DNA from: JAOADN01 sp049323795
Lineage (GTDB): Bacteria > Pseudomonadota > Alphaproteobacteria > Rhodobacterales > Rhodobacteraceae
Direction of reading: 5' to 3'
Length of the DNA: 64,000 nt
Assembly (NCBI GenBank): GCA_049323795.1
Contig: JBMOOH010000005.1
Span: forward strand, 62,001-126,000
This document shows, piece by piece, positions 30,596 to 39,926 of this stretch. The position numbers and the translations under genes are program-made. The notes under the pieces are model-generated. The model did not search any database. It saw only the letters and a program-made list of their open reading frames with translations, and had not been told where the DNA came from. How positions within the stretch are numbered: the stretch's first letter is position 1; every line of letters starts with the position of its first letter.

Positions 30596-33091
30596 TCACG
30601 AACGGTCCGGGTCCTCGCCTTCGCGCGGGTCGTTGCGGATCGCGGCCGGCGCCGCGGGTGCGGCCGCCGCGCCGGCCTGCGGCCCGGCGGGGTCTGCCGG
30701 GGCGGAGCGCCCCGCCGCGGCGGCGGCCGTCCGGCCCTGGACCGGTCCGAGTCCCGCCAGCGCGTCGGGATTGCGCAGCCAGAGATCGCGCTGCGGGAAG
30801 GGAATCTCGATCCCCTCGGCGGCGAAGCGCTCGACGACGCAATGGAGGATCTCGGTCTGCACGTCGCCCTTGAAGTTCACGTCGGACACGATCGCCCTGA
30901 GCTCGAAGTTCATGCCATCCGCGCCGAAGCCCATGAAGGCGACCGAGGGCTCGGGGTCGATCAGTACGGCGGGCTGCGCGTCGGCAATCTCGCGCAGGAT
31001 GACGCAGACGCGGCGCGTGTCGGTGCCGAAGGCGACCGAGAGGGGAACGACCAGACGCGAGGTCTGGTTGTTCCGCGTCCAGTTCGTCACGACGCCGGTG
31101 ATCAGGTCGCCGTTCGGGACGATCAGCTCGGTGCGGTCGAAGGTCTCGATCCGGGTCGAGCGGACCGAGATCGCCCGCACGATCCCCATCTTGCCGCCCA
31201 CCTCGATCATGTCCCCCTCGGATACCGGGCGCTCGACCAGAAGGATGATGCCCGAGACGAAGTTCTGCACGATGTTCTGGAGACCGAAGCCGAGCCCGAC
31301 CGACAGGGCGCCGGCGACGATGGCGAGCGAGGACAGGTCGATCCCCGCCGCATTGATCGCAAGGAGCGCGGCGAGGAACACCCCGAGATAGCCCACCCCG
31401 ACGCCGACCGCGTTCTGCGAGCCCTTGTCGAGCCGCGTCCGCGGCAGGACCGAGCTGCGCAGCGCGCCCTGCAGAAGCCGCGTGACCGTGTACCCGGCCG
31501 CGAAGACGACAGCGAAGGTCAGGAAGGCGGTCGGCGAGATGCGCGTCCCGCCGATCGACACGCCGGCCAGGAACCGCGCCCAGGTCTCGGCGAGATCCGC
31601 CGACCGCGCGCCCCAGATCAGCGCGAAGAGCGGCAGGGCCATGACCGCCAGGGCGAAACCGAGCAGGACCGGGATCAGCGCGTCGCGCTGGCTCTCGTCC
31701 CCGCCCGTCACGGCGAGGTAGATGTCGGTGCCGAAGCGCTGGAGCAGGATGATGAATCCGGTCAGTCCGAGCGAAAGGATCGTGGGCCAGATCAGCGCGT
31801 TCGCCGCCGCGATGTAGCCCACGGCAGCCAGCACCGGCGCCAGCACCGAGACCGCGACCGTCGCGGTCCCGGCAAGGCCGATGAGGCGGGTGCGGAAGAG
31901 CACCTCCGCCTCGCCCGTGCGGATCTGTGCCCCCTGCCGCAGGAGAAGCCCGAGACGGAGGATGAAGACCGCGGCGATGAAGACCATCGGCGCACCCCAC
32001 ACCGCCTGGGCGGCGAGCGACAGGGGCGGCCGCACCTCGGTCGTGAAGGCGCGGCGCAGAAGCTCGAGCGCCAGCACGAGCCCGATCGACCGGGTGAGGA
32101 AGCGCCCCTCCGCAGGCCGGTCGGTCAGCACCGCGCCCCGGTCCGCCGCCTCGTCCCGCGGCGGAAACAGCCAGTAGCCGAGCCAGAGCGTCGCGAAAAG
32201 CGCGAAGGCCGCCTCCGGAAGGGCCACGAGAAGCGCCGTGCTGCGCGGACCGGTCATGCCGGTGGCGATCACGGCGGTGGTGAGAAGGACGGTCCCGGCG
32301 ACCGGCAGGATGACCTGTCCGAGCGAGACGAGGGCCGCAGCGACGTGACGGGCCCGCAGGACCATCCGCTGGAGCCGGGCGGTCAGCCGCTCCATGAAGC
32401 CCGGTCCCTTCAGCACCAGCACGACCGCGATCGAGAGCAGCAGGATGACGACCGGAAGGTTGTTGCGGAGCCTGGTGCGCCCCTTGGGGTCCGCCCAGGC
32501 CTGCGTCGCCTCGGTCCAGAGCGTGCGCATGCCCTGATCGAGCACCGCGAAACCCGCCGGCCAGTTCACCGGGTTGAGCGGTGTCGGCAGAAGCCGCAGC
32601 AGCGCGCGTGCCTGCCGCTCGCGCTGGATGCGGTCGATCTCGCGCACGATGCCCTCGGCACGGCCGAGCGCCTCGGCGGCGGCGATGCCCGGCGCCTCGA
32701 TCCTGGCGAGCTGGTCGCCGAGCTCGGCGCGCCGCTGCGCGATCAGGGGGCTTTCCGTCGCGCCGTCGGCGGGTGCCGGGCCGAGCGCGGCGATCTGCGT
32801 GCGCAGCGTCTCGATGCGGGCGCTGCTGGCGCTCTGGGCCTCGCTCAGGCGTGTCCGCCAGCCGACGACCCGGGTGCGGAGATCGTCAAGCGCCTCCGAT
32901 GTGGCGCGCGTGTCCGAGATGAGCGACTCGGCCCGGGCCGCGTCGCGCTCCCACCCGGCATAGTCGATCGGAACCTGATCCTGCGCCGCCGCGGCGGTCA
33001 CGGGGGCGAAGCCGGGGGCCGCGGCCTGCAGAAGTACGGCAAGCGCGGCGAGGACAAGCGCGGCCGCCGTGTGCCGCAGAAGCCGCCTCAT
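30596..33091 (-). CDS. MscS-family mechanosensitive channel with DUF3772 domain
   Basis: This 831-residue protein has a signal peptide, a periplasmic coiled-coil region (about 45-165, DUF3772 type), about ten membrane helices and a C-terminal MscS core. The pore helix and beta domain read AGALSVGLGFGLQNIVQNFVSGIILLVERPVSEGDMIEV, followed by TRIETFDRTELIVPNGDLI. It should open under membrane tension and release ions. The ATG overlaps the cysK stop (ATGA), so it belongs to the trg operon. The Ala/Pro-rich tail is not conserved. Being 831 residues long it is of the large KefA/YjeP-like type. Confidence 0.92.
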   Translation of the reverse strand: MRRLLRHTAAALVLAALAVLLQAAAPGFAPVTAAAAQDQVPIDYAGWERDAARAESLISDTRATSEALDDLRTRVVGWRTRLSEAQSASSARIETLRTQIAALGPAPADGATESPLIAQRRAELGDQLARIEAPGIAAAEALGRAEGIVREIDRIQRERQARALLRLLPTPLNPVNWPAGFAVLDQGMRTLWTEATQAWADPKGRTRLRNNLPVVILLLSIAVVLVLKGPGFMERLTARLQRMVLRARHVAAALVSLGQVILPVAGTVLLTTAVIATGMTGPRSTALLVALPEAAFALFATLWLGYWLFPPRDEAADRGAVLTDRPAEGRFLTRSIGLVLALELLRRAFTTEVRPPLSLAAQAVWGAPMVFIAAVFILRLGLLLRQGAQIRTGEAEVLFRTRLIGLAGTATVAVSVLAPVLAAVGYIAAANALIWPTILSLGLTGFIILLQRFGTDIYLAVTGGDESQRDALIPVLLGFALAVMALPLFALIWGARSADLAETWARFLAGVSIGGTRISPTAFLTFAVVFAAGYTVTRLLQGALRSSVLPRTRLDKGSQNAVGVGVGYLGVFLAALLAINAAGIDLSSLAIVAGALSVGLGFGLQNIVQNFVSGIILLVERPVSEGDMIEVGGKMGIVRAISVRSTRIETFDRTELIVPNGDLITGVVTNWTRNNQTSRLVVPLSVAFGTDTRRVCVILREIADAQPAVLIDPEPSVAFMGFGADGMNFELRAIVSDVNFKGDVQTEILHCVVERFAAEGIEIPFPQRDLWLRNPDALAGLGPVQGRTAAAAAGRSAPADPAGPQAGAAAAPAAPAAIRNDPREGEDPDRS

Positions 33092-34119
33092 CCCTCGAAG
33101 ACGCTCGGAAGGTCGCGCGACGGCCGGTCGAGCCAGGCCGGCACCGGCAGCGACTTGGCGCGGAGGAAGTCCGGGTTGAAGAGCTTCGACTGGTAGCGCG
33201 TCCCGTAGTCGCAGAGGATCGTCACGATCGTCCTGCCCGGCCCGAGCTCGCGCGCAAGGCGGATCGCGCCCGCGACGTTGATGCCCGACGAGCCGCCGAG
33301 GCAGAGCCCCTCCTCGGCCAGAAGGTCGAAGACGATGGGCAGCGCCTCGGCGTCCGGGATGCGGTACGAGAAGTCGGGCTTGAAGCCGTCGAGGTTGCGG
33401 GTGATGCGGCCCTGCCCGATCCCCTCGGTGATCGACGAGCCCTCGGCCTTCAGCACGCCGGTCGTGTAGAAGCTGTGCAGGGCCGCGCCCTCGGGATCCG
33501 CGAGGGCGACCTTCACGCCCCTCGGCTGGAGCGCCAGCGCCATCCCGGCCAGCGTGCCGCCGGTTCCGACCGCGCAGACGAAGCCGTCCACGCGGCCCCC
33601 GGTCTGCTCCCAGACCTCGGGGGCGGTCGTCTCGACATGCGCCTGACGGTTGGCGACGTTGTCGAACTGGTTGGCCCAGATCGCGCCGTTCGGTTCGGTA
33701 TGTGCAAGCGATTCGGCTAACCTTCCAGAATAGCGTACGTAATTATTCGGATTTGAATAGGGCGCAGCCGGCACCTGGACCAGATCCACCCCCGCGAGGC
33801 GCAGCATGTCCTTCTTTTCCTGGCTCTGCGTCTCGGGAATGACGATCACCGTCCGGAATCCCATCGACGCGCCGACCAGCGCCAGACCGATCCCGGTATT
33901 GCCGGCCGTCCCCTCGACGATGGTGCCACCGGGCCGGAGCATGCCGCGGGCGACCGCGTCCCTGATGATGAACAGCGCGGCGCGGTCCTTGACCGACTGG
34001 CCGGGATTCAGGAACTCGGCCTTGCCGAGGATTTCGCACCCGGTCATCTCGCTGGCCTTGCGCAGCCGGATGAGCGGGGTCTTTCCCACCGCCTCCGCGA
34101 GATCGCCGCAGGTCCGCAT
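33088..34119 (-). CDS. cysK: cysteine synthase A, tellurite-locus type
   Basis: This 343-residue PLP enzyme makes cysteine from O-acetylserine and sulfide. K44 in NPGQSVKDRAA binds PLP; EGTAGNTGIGLA, VCAVGTGGTLAG and LCLGGSSGINVAGA bind the cofactor phosphate and substrate. The ATG at 34119 has a perfect GGAGGTGACG site; the ATG at 34131 is part of that site. A lower-GC patch is present at about 33715-33765 (residues PYSNPNNYVRYSG), unlike the rest. It follows trgB by 49 bases; R. sphaeroides has the same trgA-trgB-cysK order, where the genes raise tellurite resistance. It overlaps mscS. Confidence 0.95.
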   Translation of the reverse strand: MRTCGDLAEAVGKTPLIRLRKASEMTGCEILGKAEFLNPGQSVKDRAALFIIRDAVARGMLRPGGTIVEGTAGNTGIGLALVGASMGFRTVIVIPETQSQEKKDMLRLAGVDLVQVPAAPYSNPNNYVRYSGRLAESLAHTEPNGAIWANQFDNVANRQAHVETTAPEVWEQTGGRVDGFVCAVGTGGTLAGMALALQPRGVKVALADPEGAALHSFYTTGVLKAEGSSITEGIGQGRITRNLDGFKPDFSYRIPDAEALPIVFDLLAEEGLCLGGSSGINVAGAIRLARELGPGRTIVTILCDYGTRYQSKLFNPDFLRAKSLPVPAWLDRPSRDLPSVFEG

Positions 34120-34168
34120 CGTCACCTCCATCTTGCGCCGCCAACCCTAGGGCTGCGCCGGACCGACC

Positions 34169-35296
34169 TCAAGCCCCGGGGGTGACACACCGGCGCAGCC
34201 CCGGCCGCATGTCCCTCAGCCGCAGCGCAAGGATGATGAGCGGGGCGTTGTCAACCTCTCCGGTGTCGACGAGGCGCATGAGGCGATCGAAGTCCAGAAG
34301 ATGCGCCCGGATGTCCTCGCCCTCGCCCGGGACGCCCCCGATGCCGGCGGAACCGTCAGGAAGCGTGGCGATGCCGATGTAGCTGTAGATGTATTCGCCC
34401 TTCGCGGCCGGCGAGGGATAGTAGCGCGAGGCCGGGATGAGCCGGTCGATGGTGATCCCGGCCTCTTCGCGCGCCTCGCGCAGTGCCGCCTCCTCGGGGC
34501 TTTCCCCGCCGTCCACCCGCCCTGCGACGGCTTCGATCAGCCAGGGCTGGCTGTCGCCCCGGGCGAAGGGGCCCGCGCGGAACTGCTCGATCACGAGCAC
34601 CCGGTCCCTTTCCGGGTCGTAGGGGAGCACGACCGCCGCATCGCCGGAAATGAACACCGCCCGCGTCAGCGGCTCGCTCATCAGGCCGTCGAAGCGGCGG
34701 AACCGCAGGTCGGTCTCTTCCACCGAGAAATACTCGGCATAGGGGACGCGGAGCGCGTCCACGACGACATCGCCCGCCCCGGCGTGCCGGCGCAGGTCGG
34801 TGGGACGGATCTCGGCGGCCGCGCGCACCCGCGCCCCGCCCCGGATCAGGATCTGGGGGTAGCGCCGCGCCGCCTCGCCCGCGGGCTTCCGCCCGAAGTC
34901 GCGCAGGAGATCGGCGGCGGCCCCGGCGGCGGTGTCGCCCCAGGAGGGCGCCCAGCGCGCCAGGCTCCATGCGCCCCCTGCCTCGGTTCCGGGCGGCGCG
35001 GCGAAGGCGAGCGCCTCGCGCCGTTCGCCCCCGGCGTCGATCTCGACGGCGAGGGGCACGAACCCGAACGCCTCCTCGTAATAGGCCGCCCGTGCAACCT
35101 CGCGGTCCGACAGGCCGGTCAGCAGCAGTCCCTCCGCGCCCTCCCCCGGCCGGACGAGCATGGGCCGGTCCCGGCCCGCCGCAAGCCGGATGCCGAAGCC
35201 GTGAATCCGGGCACGGCGGCAGGGCGGCTCGCGGCCGATCACCGCGCGCTGCAGCCGCGGATCGCAGAGCGTGCCGTAGACGAAGAGGCCGCTCAC
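34169..35296 (-). CDS. trgB: TrgB: AIG2-like plus NUDIX fusion protein
   Basis: This 375-residue protein has two domains. Residues about 1-120 are AIG2/gamma-glutamylcyclotransferase-like (LFVYGTLCDPRLQ). Residues about 170-360 are a NUDIX ADP-ribose-pyrophosphatase-like domain with GRVDGGESPEEAALREAREEAGI (NUDIX box). In R. sphaeroides, trgB lies between trgA and cysK and is needed for high tellurite resistance; the chemistry is not known. A GTG start at 35296 is used, 4 bases past the trgA stop; a longer frame would run through trgA. It is followed by cysK. Confidence 0.85.
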   Translation of the reverse strand: MSGLFVYGTLCDPRLQRAVIGREPPCRRARIHGFGIRLAAGRDRPMLVRPGEGAEGLLLTGLSDREVARAAYYEEAFGFVPLAVEIDAGGERREALAFAAPPGTEAGGAWSLARWAPSWGDTAAGAAADLLRDFGRKPAGEAARRYPQILIRGGARVRAAAEIRPTDLRRHAGAGDVVVDALRVPYAEYFSVEETDLRFRRFDGLMSEPLTRAVFISGDAAVVLPYDPERDRVLVIEQFRAGPFARGDSQPWLIEAVAGRVDGGESPEEAALREAREEAGITIDRLIPASRYYPSPAAKGEYIYSYIGIATLPDGSAGIGGVPGEGEDIRAHLLDFDRLMRLVDTGEVDNAPLIILALRLRDMRPGLRRCVTPGA

Positions 35297-35300
35297 ACCC

Positions 35301-35741
35301 TCACGCCCAGCGACGCGAAGCCCATTCGGCCAGAAGCCCGGCCCCGGCGCCCCCGAAGAGGAGAAACAGCGCGACCTCGGGATCGAGCAGCACCTGCCCG
35401 TAGTCGAGGGCGATCTTGACGATGCCGATGACCGCATCCGTGGGCCCGTCATAGGCGCGCCGGAACGCCTGCACGATCATGTTCTCGGTCGAGAACACGA
35501 AAAGGCCGAGCAGCACCACCAGAACCGAGGTGCGGATGCCGGCGCCGGCAGAGTTGTAGTAGCCCCGTCCCGCGGCAGGTCCGAGGACGCGCCAGCCGAG
35601 CGCGAGCCCGATCAGGGCGGAAACCTCCGAGAAGGCGCCGAACTGGGTTCCCTCGGGCATGTGCGGCTTAATGATCTCGGCAGCGAAGAACGCCACCAGA
35701 AGGAACGAGAGGGCAGCGAAGAGCCGTGCGGCGGTGGGCAT
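35301..35741 (-). CDS. trgA: TrgA membrane protein
   Basis: This 146-residue membrane protein has four helices (MPTAARLFAALSFLLVAFFA..., VSALIGLALGWRVLG, TSVLVVLLGLFVFS, EVALFLLFGGAGAGLL). It matches the TrgA family known from the R. sphaeroides tellurite locus. The role of TrgA is unknown. The ATG at 35741 has a weak site, and a longer frame adds 19 unlikely residues. As first gene of trgA-trgB-cysK-mscS it should carry the promoter in the 181 bases between it and the cfa stop at 35923. Confidence 0.82.
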   Translation of the reverse strand: MPTAARLFAALSFLLVAFFAAEIIKPHMPEGTQFGAFSEVSALIGLALGWRVLGPAAGRGYYNSAGAGIRTSVLVVLLGLFVFSTENMIVQAFRRAYDGPTDAVIGIVKIALDYGQVLLDPEVALFLLFGGAGAGLLAEWASRRWA

Positions 35742-35922
35742 CTTGACAGAGCACTCCGATCGGCCGGGCGCGCCGGCCGCGCCCTCCGGATAACACACGG
35801 GCCGCCCGGCGCGCGCAAGCCGTGGCAGGGGCGGGGCAGAGAATGCGCCGGAAAGTGTAGCAGATCGGTTGCGGCCCTCCGGTCTGCCTCCGGTCTGGCC
35901 CGCCCCCGCCCCGTCTCTCCGG

Positions 35923-37149
35923 TCAGGCCGGCCGGCGCAGGGTGATCTGCGTCACGTCGCAGTTGCCACCCCGGAACAGCGCCGCGCAGGAGGTCAGGTA
36001 GAAGTTCCACATCCTGCGGAACCTGTCGTCGAACCCCAGACGCGCGACATCCGGCCAGCGGTCGTTGAACGTCTCGTGCCAGCGGCGCAGCGTCTGGCTG
36101 TAGCTCTCGCCGAACTCGAAGCTGCCGACGAAGCCGAGTTCCGCCCGTTCCGCCTGCTCTCTCAGGACACGCGGGCAGGGCAGCATCCCGCCGGGAAAGA
36201 TGTATTTCTGGATGAAGTCGACGCCGCGCCTGTAGACCTCCCAGCGGTGGTCGGCGACGGTGATGATCTGAAGCGTCGCCTGACGGCCGGGCTTCAGCCT
36301 TTCGCGGACCTTCCGGAAATAGACCGGCCAGTACGTCTCGCCCACCGCCTCGAACATCTCGATCGACGCGATGCCGTCGTAGCTTCCGGCCTCGTCGCGG
36401 TAGTCGAGAAGCTTGATCTCGACCCGGTCGGACAGTCCCGCCTTCGCGATCCGCTCGACTGCATAGTCGCGCTGCGCGGCGCTGATCGTCAGGCCCGTCA
36501 CCCTGAGCCCCCGCTCTGCGGCGGCGTATTCGGCAAAGCCGCCCCAGCCGCACCCGATCTCGAGCACGTGCTCGCCGGACTGCACGCCCATCCGGTCCAC
36601 CATCGCGGCGTATTTGAGCCGCTGCGCCGCCTCGAGGCCTTCCTGGCCCGTGGCAAACAGCGCAGAGGAATAGGTCATCGTGTCGTCGAGCCAGAGCCGG
36701 TAGAAGTCGTTCCCGAGGTCGTAGTGGCGCGCGATGTTCTTCCGCGCCTGCCGGCGCGAGTTCGACCGCCACCAGTGGCGCAGCGTTTCCCAGGCCCAGG
36801 CCAGACGCATCGCGGGATAGCCGTCGAGCACGGTGTCGTTGCCGTCGTGCAGCAGGTCCATGAAGGCCATGAGGTCGGGCGTCGTCCAGCCGCCGTCGAG
36901 ATAGGCCTCGCAGAAACCCAGATCGCCTTCGCGGATCAGGCGTGCGAACAGCTCCCCGTCGTGGATGTCGAGTTCGGCGGCCGGCCCGGGGCGCGCGCCC
37001 TCGACCCGGAACCTCCGGCCATCGGGGATGACGAAGTCGAGCCGCCCCCTTTCCAGCCTCTGCGCGATGGCGAAGACGCGCGCGAAGTAGCGCGGCAGGT
37101 TCCCCTGACCGTCGAGCGATGTGGCTGCCTGCATTCCCTGTCCCCTCAT
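35923..37149 (-). CDS. cfa: cyclopropane-fatty-acyl-phospholipid synthase
   Basis: This 408-residue cytoplasmic/peripheral enzyme adds a methylene from S-adenosylmethionine to membrane unsaturated fatty acids. It has the CFA pattern: ARHYDLGNDFYRLWLDDTMTYSSALF, the SAM-binding VLEIGCGWGGFAEYAAAERG, TGLTISAAQRDYA and FDFIQKYIFPGGMLP. The ATG at 37149 overlaps the photolyase stop (ATGA); an ATG at 37134 has a good AGGGGACAGGGA site and may be the real start. Photolyase-cfa pairs in R. sphaeroides belong to the RpoE singlet-oxygen response. Confidence 0.94.
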   Translation of the reverse strand: MRGQGMQAATSLDGQGNLPRYFARVFAIAQRLERGRLDFVIPDGRRFRVEGARPGPAAELDIHDGELFARLIREGDLGFCEAYLDGGWTTPDLMAFMDLLHDGNDTVLDGYPAMRLAWAWETLRHWWRSNSRRQARKNIARHYDLGNDFYRLWLDDTMTYSSALFATGQEGLEAAQRLKYAAMVDRMGVQSGEHVLEIGCGWGGFAEYAAAERGLRVTGLTISAAQRDYAVERIAKAGLSDRVEIKLLDYRDEAGSYDGIASIEMFEAVGETYWPVYFRKVRERLKPGRQATLQIITVADHRWEVYRRGVDFIQKYIFPGGMLPCPRVLREQAERAELGFVGSFEFGESYSQTLRRWHETFNDRWPDVARLGFDDRFRRMWNFYLTSCAALFRGGNCDVTQITLRRPA

Positions 37150-38600
37150 GCGTTCTGGCCGGTCTCTCCGGCGGGGTTCAACCGGTCCCGCCCCGGAAGG
37201 CCCGCATGGGCCGCGAGCGCGCGCGCCCGGCCGGCATCAAGCCGGATCAGCGGTGACGGATAGGGCCGGGACGGGCGGAGATCCCAGGAAACCGGCACCG
37301 CGTCGAAGTAGCTCAGCGCCGTGGCCGTCGGGTGACGGCGCCCTTCGGCGATCCAGCGGTCGCGGTAGGTCCCCGCGGGGTCGAACTTCGCGGCCTGTCC
37401 TTCCGGGTTGAAGATGCGGAAATACGGGGCGGCATCCGGCCCCGAGCCCGCGACCCACTGCCAGCCCATCGCGTTCGACGCCGGATCCCAGTCGATCAGG
37501 CAGTCGTCGAACCATGCCTTCCCCACCCGCCAGTCGGTCATCAGGTGCTTGACCAGGTAGGAGGCCGCGATCATCCGGGCGCGGTTGTGCATCGTGCCGG
37601 TCACGTACATCTCGCGCATCGCGGCATCGACGAAGGGTTCGCCCGTCATGCCGCGCCGCCAGCGCTCCGCCTCGGCATTGTCGCCGCGCCAGGGGAAGGC
37701 GTCCCATTCCGGGCGCCAGTTCGCCGTGGCGATGTGGGGGGTGTGGTAGAGCAGGTGCCAGGCGAACTCGCGCCAGACCAGCTCCTTGAGGAAATGCTCC
37801 GCCCCCCTCGCGCCGGCCAGCATCGCCGCCTGCCCCGCTGCCCAGATCTGGCGGGGTCCGATCTCGCCGCAGGCCAGGTTTTCCGACAGTCCCGATGTCG
37901 CCGGTTCGGCCGGAAAGTCGCGGCGGTCCCGGTAGCCGTCGATGGCACGGGCGAGAAAGCGCCCCAGCCGGTCGAGCGCCGCGGCCTCGCCCGCCATCGC
38001 GTGACGCGCCACCACCGCGGCACCCCGCTGCATGGCCGCGCCGAGCCGCCAGTCGGCGAGTCGGTCGGATGCGGGCCACGACCGCGGGGGGACGAGCGCC
38101 GGGGGTGCGGCGAGGGGAGTGCCGGGATCGCGGTCCTTCACCGCGCGCCAGAAGGGCGAATAGACCCTGTAGAACCCGCCCGACCCGGTTTCCACCGTCC
38201 AGGGCTCGAAGAGGAGGAAGCCGGGGAAGCTCTTCGTCCCGATTCCGCCTTCCGTCAGCGCGGTCTTGATTGCGGTGTCGCGCCCGATCGAGGAGGGGTC
38301 GTAGCCCCGCCCCCACCAGAGCGCGCCTGCCCCCGTCTCGGCGACGAGCGCCCGGAGCGCCCCGAGCGCCGGCCCGCGCCTCAGGATCAGCCGCGATCCC
38401 AGCCCGGCAAGCCGCGCGCCGAAGGTCTCGACCGCGCGCCCCATCCGCCACTTCGCCGCGGCGCCGAGCGACTCGGCCGGCTCGTCGCAGAGGAACACCG
38501 GGATGACCGACCGCCCGGTCGCCGCGGCTGCGGCGAGCATCGGGTTGTCGGCCAGCCGCAGGTCGCGGCGGAACCACAGAAGGATCGGCGCGTCTGTCAT
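37146..38600 (-). CDS. phrB: deoxyribodipyrimidine photolyase
   Basis: This 484-residue flavoprotein repairs UV pyrimidine dimers with light. Family parts: the N-terminal WFRRDLRLADNPML (antenna domain), LVWREFAWHLLYHTPHIA, WRRGMTGEPFVDAAMREMYVTGTMHNRARMIAASYLVKHL and DWDPASNAMGWQWVAGSGPDAAPYFRIFNPEGQAAKFD (FAD site). It is coupled to cfa. A candidate RpoE-like promoter (TGAACC, 18 bases, TATCC) lies 16-46 bases upstream; see findings. Confidence 0.96.
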   Translation of the reverse strand: MTDAPILLWFRRDLRLADNPMLAAAAATGRSVIPVFLCDEPAESLGAAAKWRMGRAVETFGARLAGLGSRLILRRGPALGALRALVAETGAGALWWGRGYDPSSIGRDTAIKTALTEGGIGTKSFPGFLLFEPWTVETGSGGFYRVYSPFWRAVKDRDPGTPLAAPPALVPPRSWPASDRLADWRLGAAMQRGAAVVARHAMAGEAAALDRLGRFLARAIDGYRDRRDFPAEPATSGLSENLACGEIGPRQIWAAGQAAMLAGARGAEHFLKELVWREFAWHLLYHTPHIATANWRPEWDAFPWRGDNAEAERWRRGMTGEPFVDAAMREMYVTGTMHNRARMIAASYLVKHLMTDWRVGKAWFDDCLIDWDPASNAMGWQWVAGSGPDAAPYFRIFNPEGQAAKFDPAGTYRDRWIAEGRRHPTATALSYFDAVPVSWDLRPSRPYPSPLIRLDAGRARALAAHAGLPGRDRLNPAGETGQNA

Positions 38601-38615
38601 CTCATCACCCAGGCC

Positions 38616-38645
38616 CGGATACGCACGCCGGGGCGAAGCGGTTCA
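38616..38645 (-). promoter_or_regulatory. possible RpoE (ECF11)-like promoter of phrB-cfa
   Basis: On the minus strand TGAACC (38645-38640), 18 bases, TATCCG (38621-38616) resembles the R. sphaeroides RpoE promoter TGATCC-N18-TAAGA. The -35 matches 5 of 6, the -10 poorly. Gene content (photolyase, cfa) supports it. Confidence 0.35.
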
Positions 38646-38660
38646 CAATCGGGTTTGCGG

Positions 38661-39890
38661 TCAGAGCAGGCGCGCGAGCGCGCCGCTCAGCCGGTCCACC
38701 TCGTCCCTGGTGGTGTAGTGGACGAAGGACATGCGCAGCACGCCCTGCCCGAGGTCCACGCCCATCGCCGTCAGGGGACGGACGGCATAGAAATCCCCTG
38801 CCCAGCAGTTCAGCCCCTCGCGGCAGAGCGCCTCGGCCACCGGCCCGGCCGGGCGGTTCAGGGCGACGGCCACGGTCGGGGCGCGGACCGCGGCGTCCGC
38901 GGGACCGAGAAGGCGGACATCGTTCCGGCCCGAGACGGCATCAAGCAGCGGCTGGAGCAGCGCGACCTCGTGCGACCGGATCAGGTCGTGGACCGCCCGG
39001 CCCCGCCGCGCCGGGTCGGGCTCGGGCGCGAAGTGCGCGTCGTGCACGGCGTCGAAATAGTCCGCGATGCCCGCGCAGGCGGCGATCTGGGCGTGGTCGG
39101 GGCCGGCGGGGGTGAAGCGCTTGCTGAGCGTCCCGCCGTTGAACCAGTGGCCCTGATTGGGAAGCCGTTCGCCGAGCTCCCTCCGGATCGCCATGATGCC
39201 CTGATGGGGTCCATAGACCTTGTAGGCAGAAAAGAGGTAGATGTCGGCCCCGAGCGATGCGACATCGGGCACCCCGTGCGGCGCATAGCTGACCCCGTCC
39301 ACGCAGACCACCGCCCCGACCGAATGGGCGATGTCGGCGATCTCCGGAACCGGATTGATCTCGGCCACGACGTTCGAGCAGTGCGGGAAGCAGACGAGCC
39401 GCACCCTGCCGTCGGCGAGAAGCGGCAGAAGCCGCGCCGGGTCGAGGTGCCCGGTCGCGGGGTCGATCCGCCATTCCCTGATCTCGATCCCCTCCTCGCC
39501 GAGCCGCCGCCACGGGCCGGAATTCGCCTCGTGGTCCTGATCGGTGACGACGATCGCGTCGCCGGGTTTCAGCCAGCGCCGGAACGCCTGCGCGAGCACA
39601 TAGGTGTTGGCCGTGGTCGAGGGGCCGAAGCTCAGCTCGTCCCCTTCGACGCCCATCATCGCCGCGAGCCGCGCGCGGGCCTCGTCCATCTCGGCCCCGC
39701 CCGCCTGCGCGGCGGCGTAGGGGGCGTAGGGCTGGACCTTCCGCTCGCGGTAGAAGCGGGTCAGGCGGTCCACGACCTGACGGCAGGGATAGCTTCCGCC
39801 CGCGTTCTCGAAGTGGGCCTCGTCCCTCAGCCCCGGCACGTCGAAGGCCGGAAACTGCGCGCGCACGAAGGCGGTGTCGATCGCTGTCAT
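38661..39890 (-). CDS. cysteine-desulfurase-like PLP enzyme (class V aminotransferase)
   Basis: This 409-residue enzyme belongs to the class V aminotransferase / cysteine-desulfurase-like group. The PLP Lys is in YLFSAYKVYGPH; other parts are ENAGGSYPCRQVVDRL, FGPSTTANTYVLAQA, TDQDHEANSGPW (substrate His) and VVCVDGVSYAPHG. It is not a typical NifS/IscS: the active-site Cys loop near the C-terminus is changed (GLNCWAGDFYAVRPLTAMG). It may act on another amino acid. It is 61 bases upstream of phrB and may be co-transcribed. Confidence 0.8.
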   Translation of the reverse strand: MTAIDTAFVRAQFPAFDVPGLRDEAHFENAGGSYPCRQVVDRLTRFYRERKVQPYAPYAAAQAGGAEMDEARARLAAMMGVEGDELSFGPSTTANTYVLAQAFRRWLKPGDAIVVTDQDHEANSGPWRRLGEEGIEIREWRIDPATGHLDPARLLPLLADGRVRLVCFPHCSNVVAEINPVPEIADIAHSVGAVVCVDGVSYAPHGVPDVASLGADIYLFSAYKVYGPHQGIMAIRRELGERLPNQGHWFNGGTLSKRFTPAGPDHAQIAACAGIADYFDAVHDAHFAPEPDPARRGRAVHDLIRSHEVALLQPLLDAVSGRNDVRLLGPADAAVRAPTVAVALNRPAGPVAEALCREGLNCWAGDFYAVRPLTAMGVDLGQGVLRMSFVHYTTRDEVDRLSGALARLL

Positions 39891-39926
39891 CTTCTCCCTT
39901 TCCTGACCTGCTTCCGGCGAACGCGA

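Noticed and set aside
33715..33765. Lower-GC patch in cysK as sign of insertion
   Set aside because: It encodes a continuous, plausible part of cysteine synthase; likely local codon choice.
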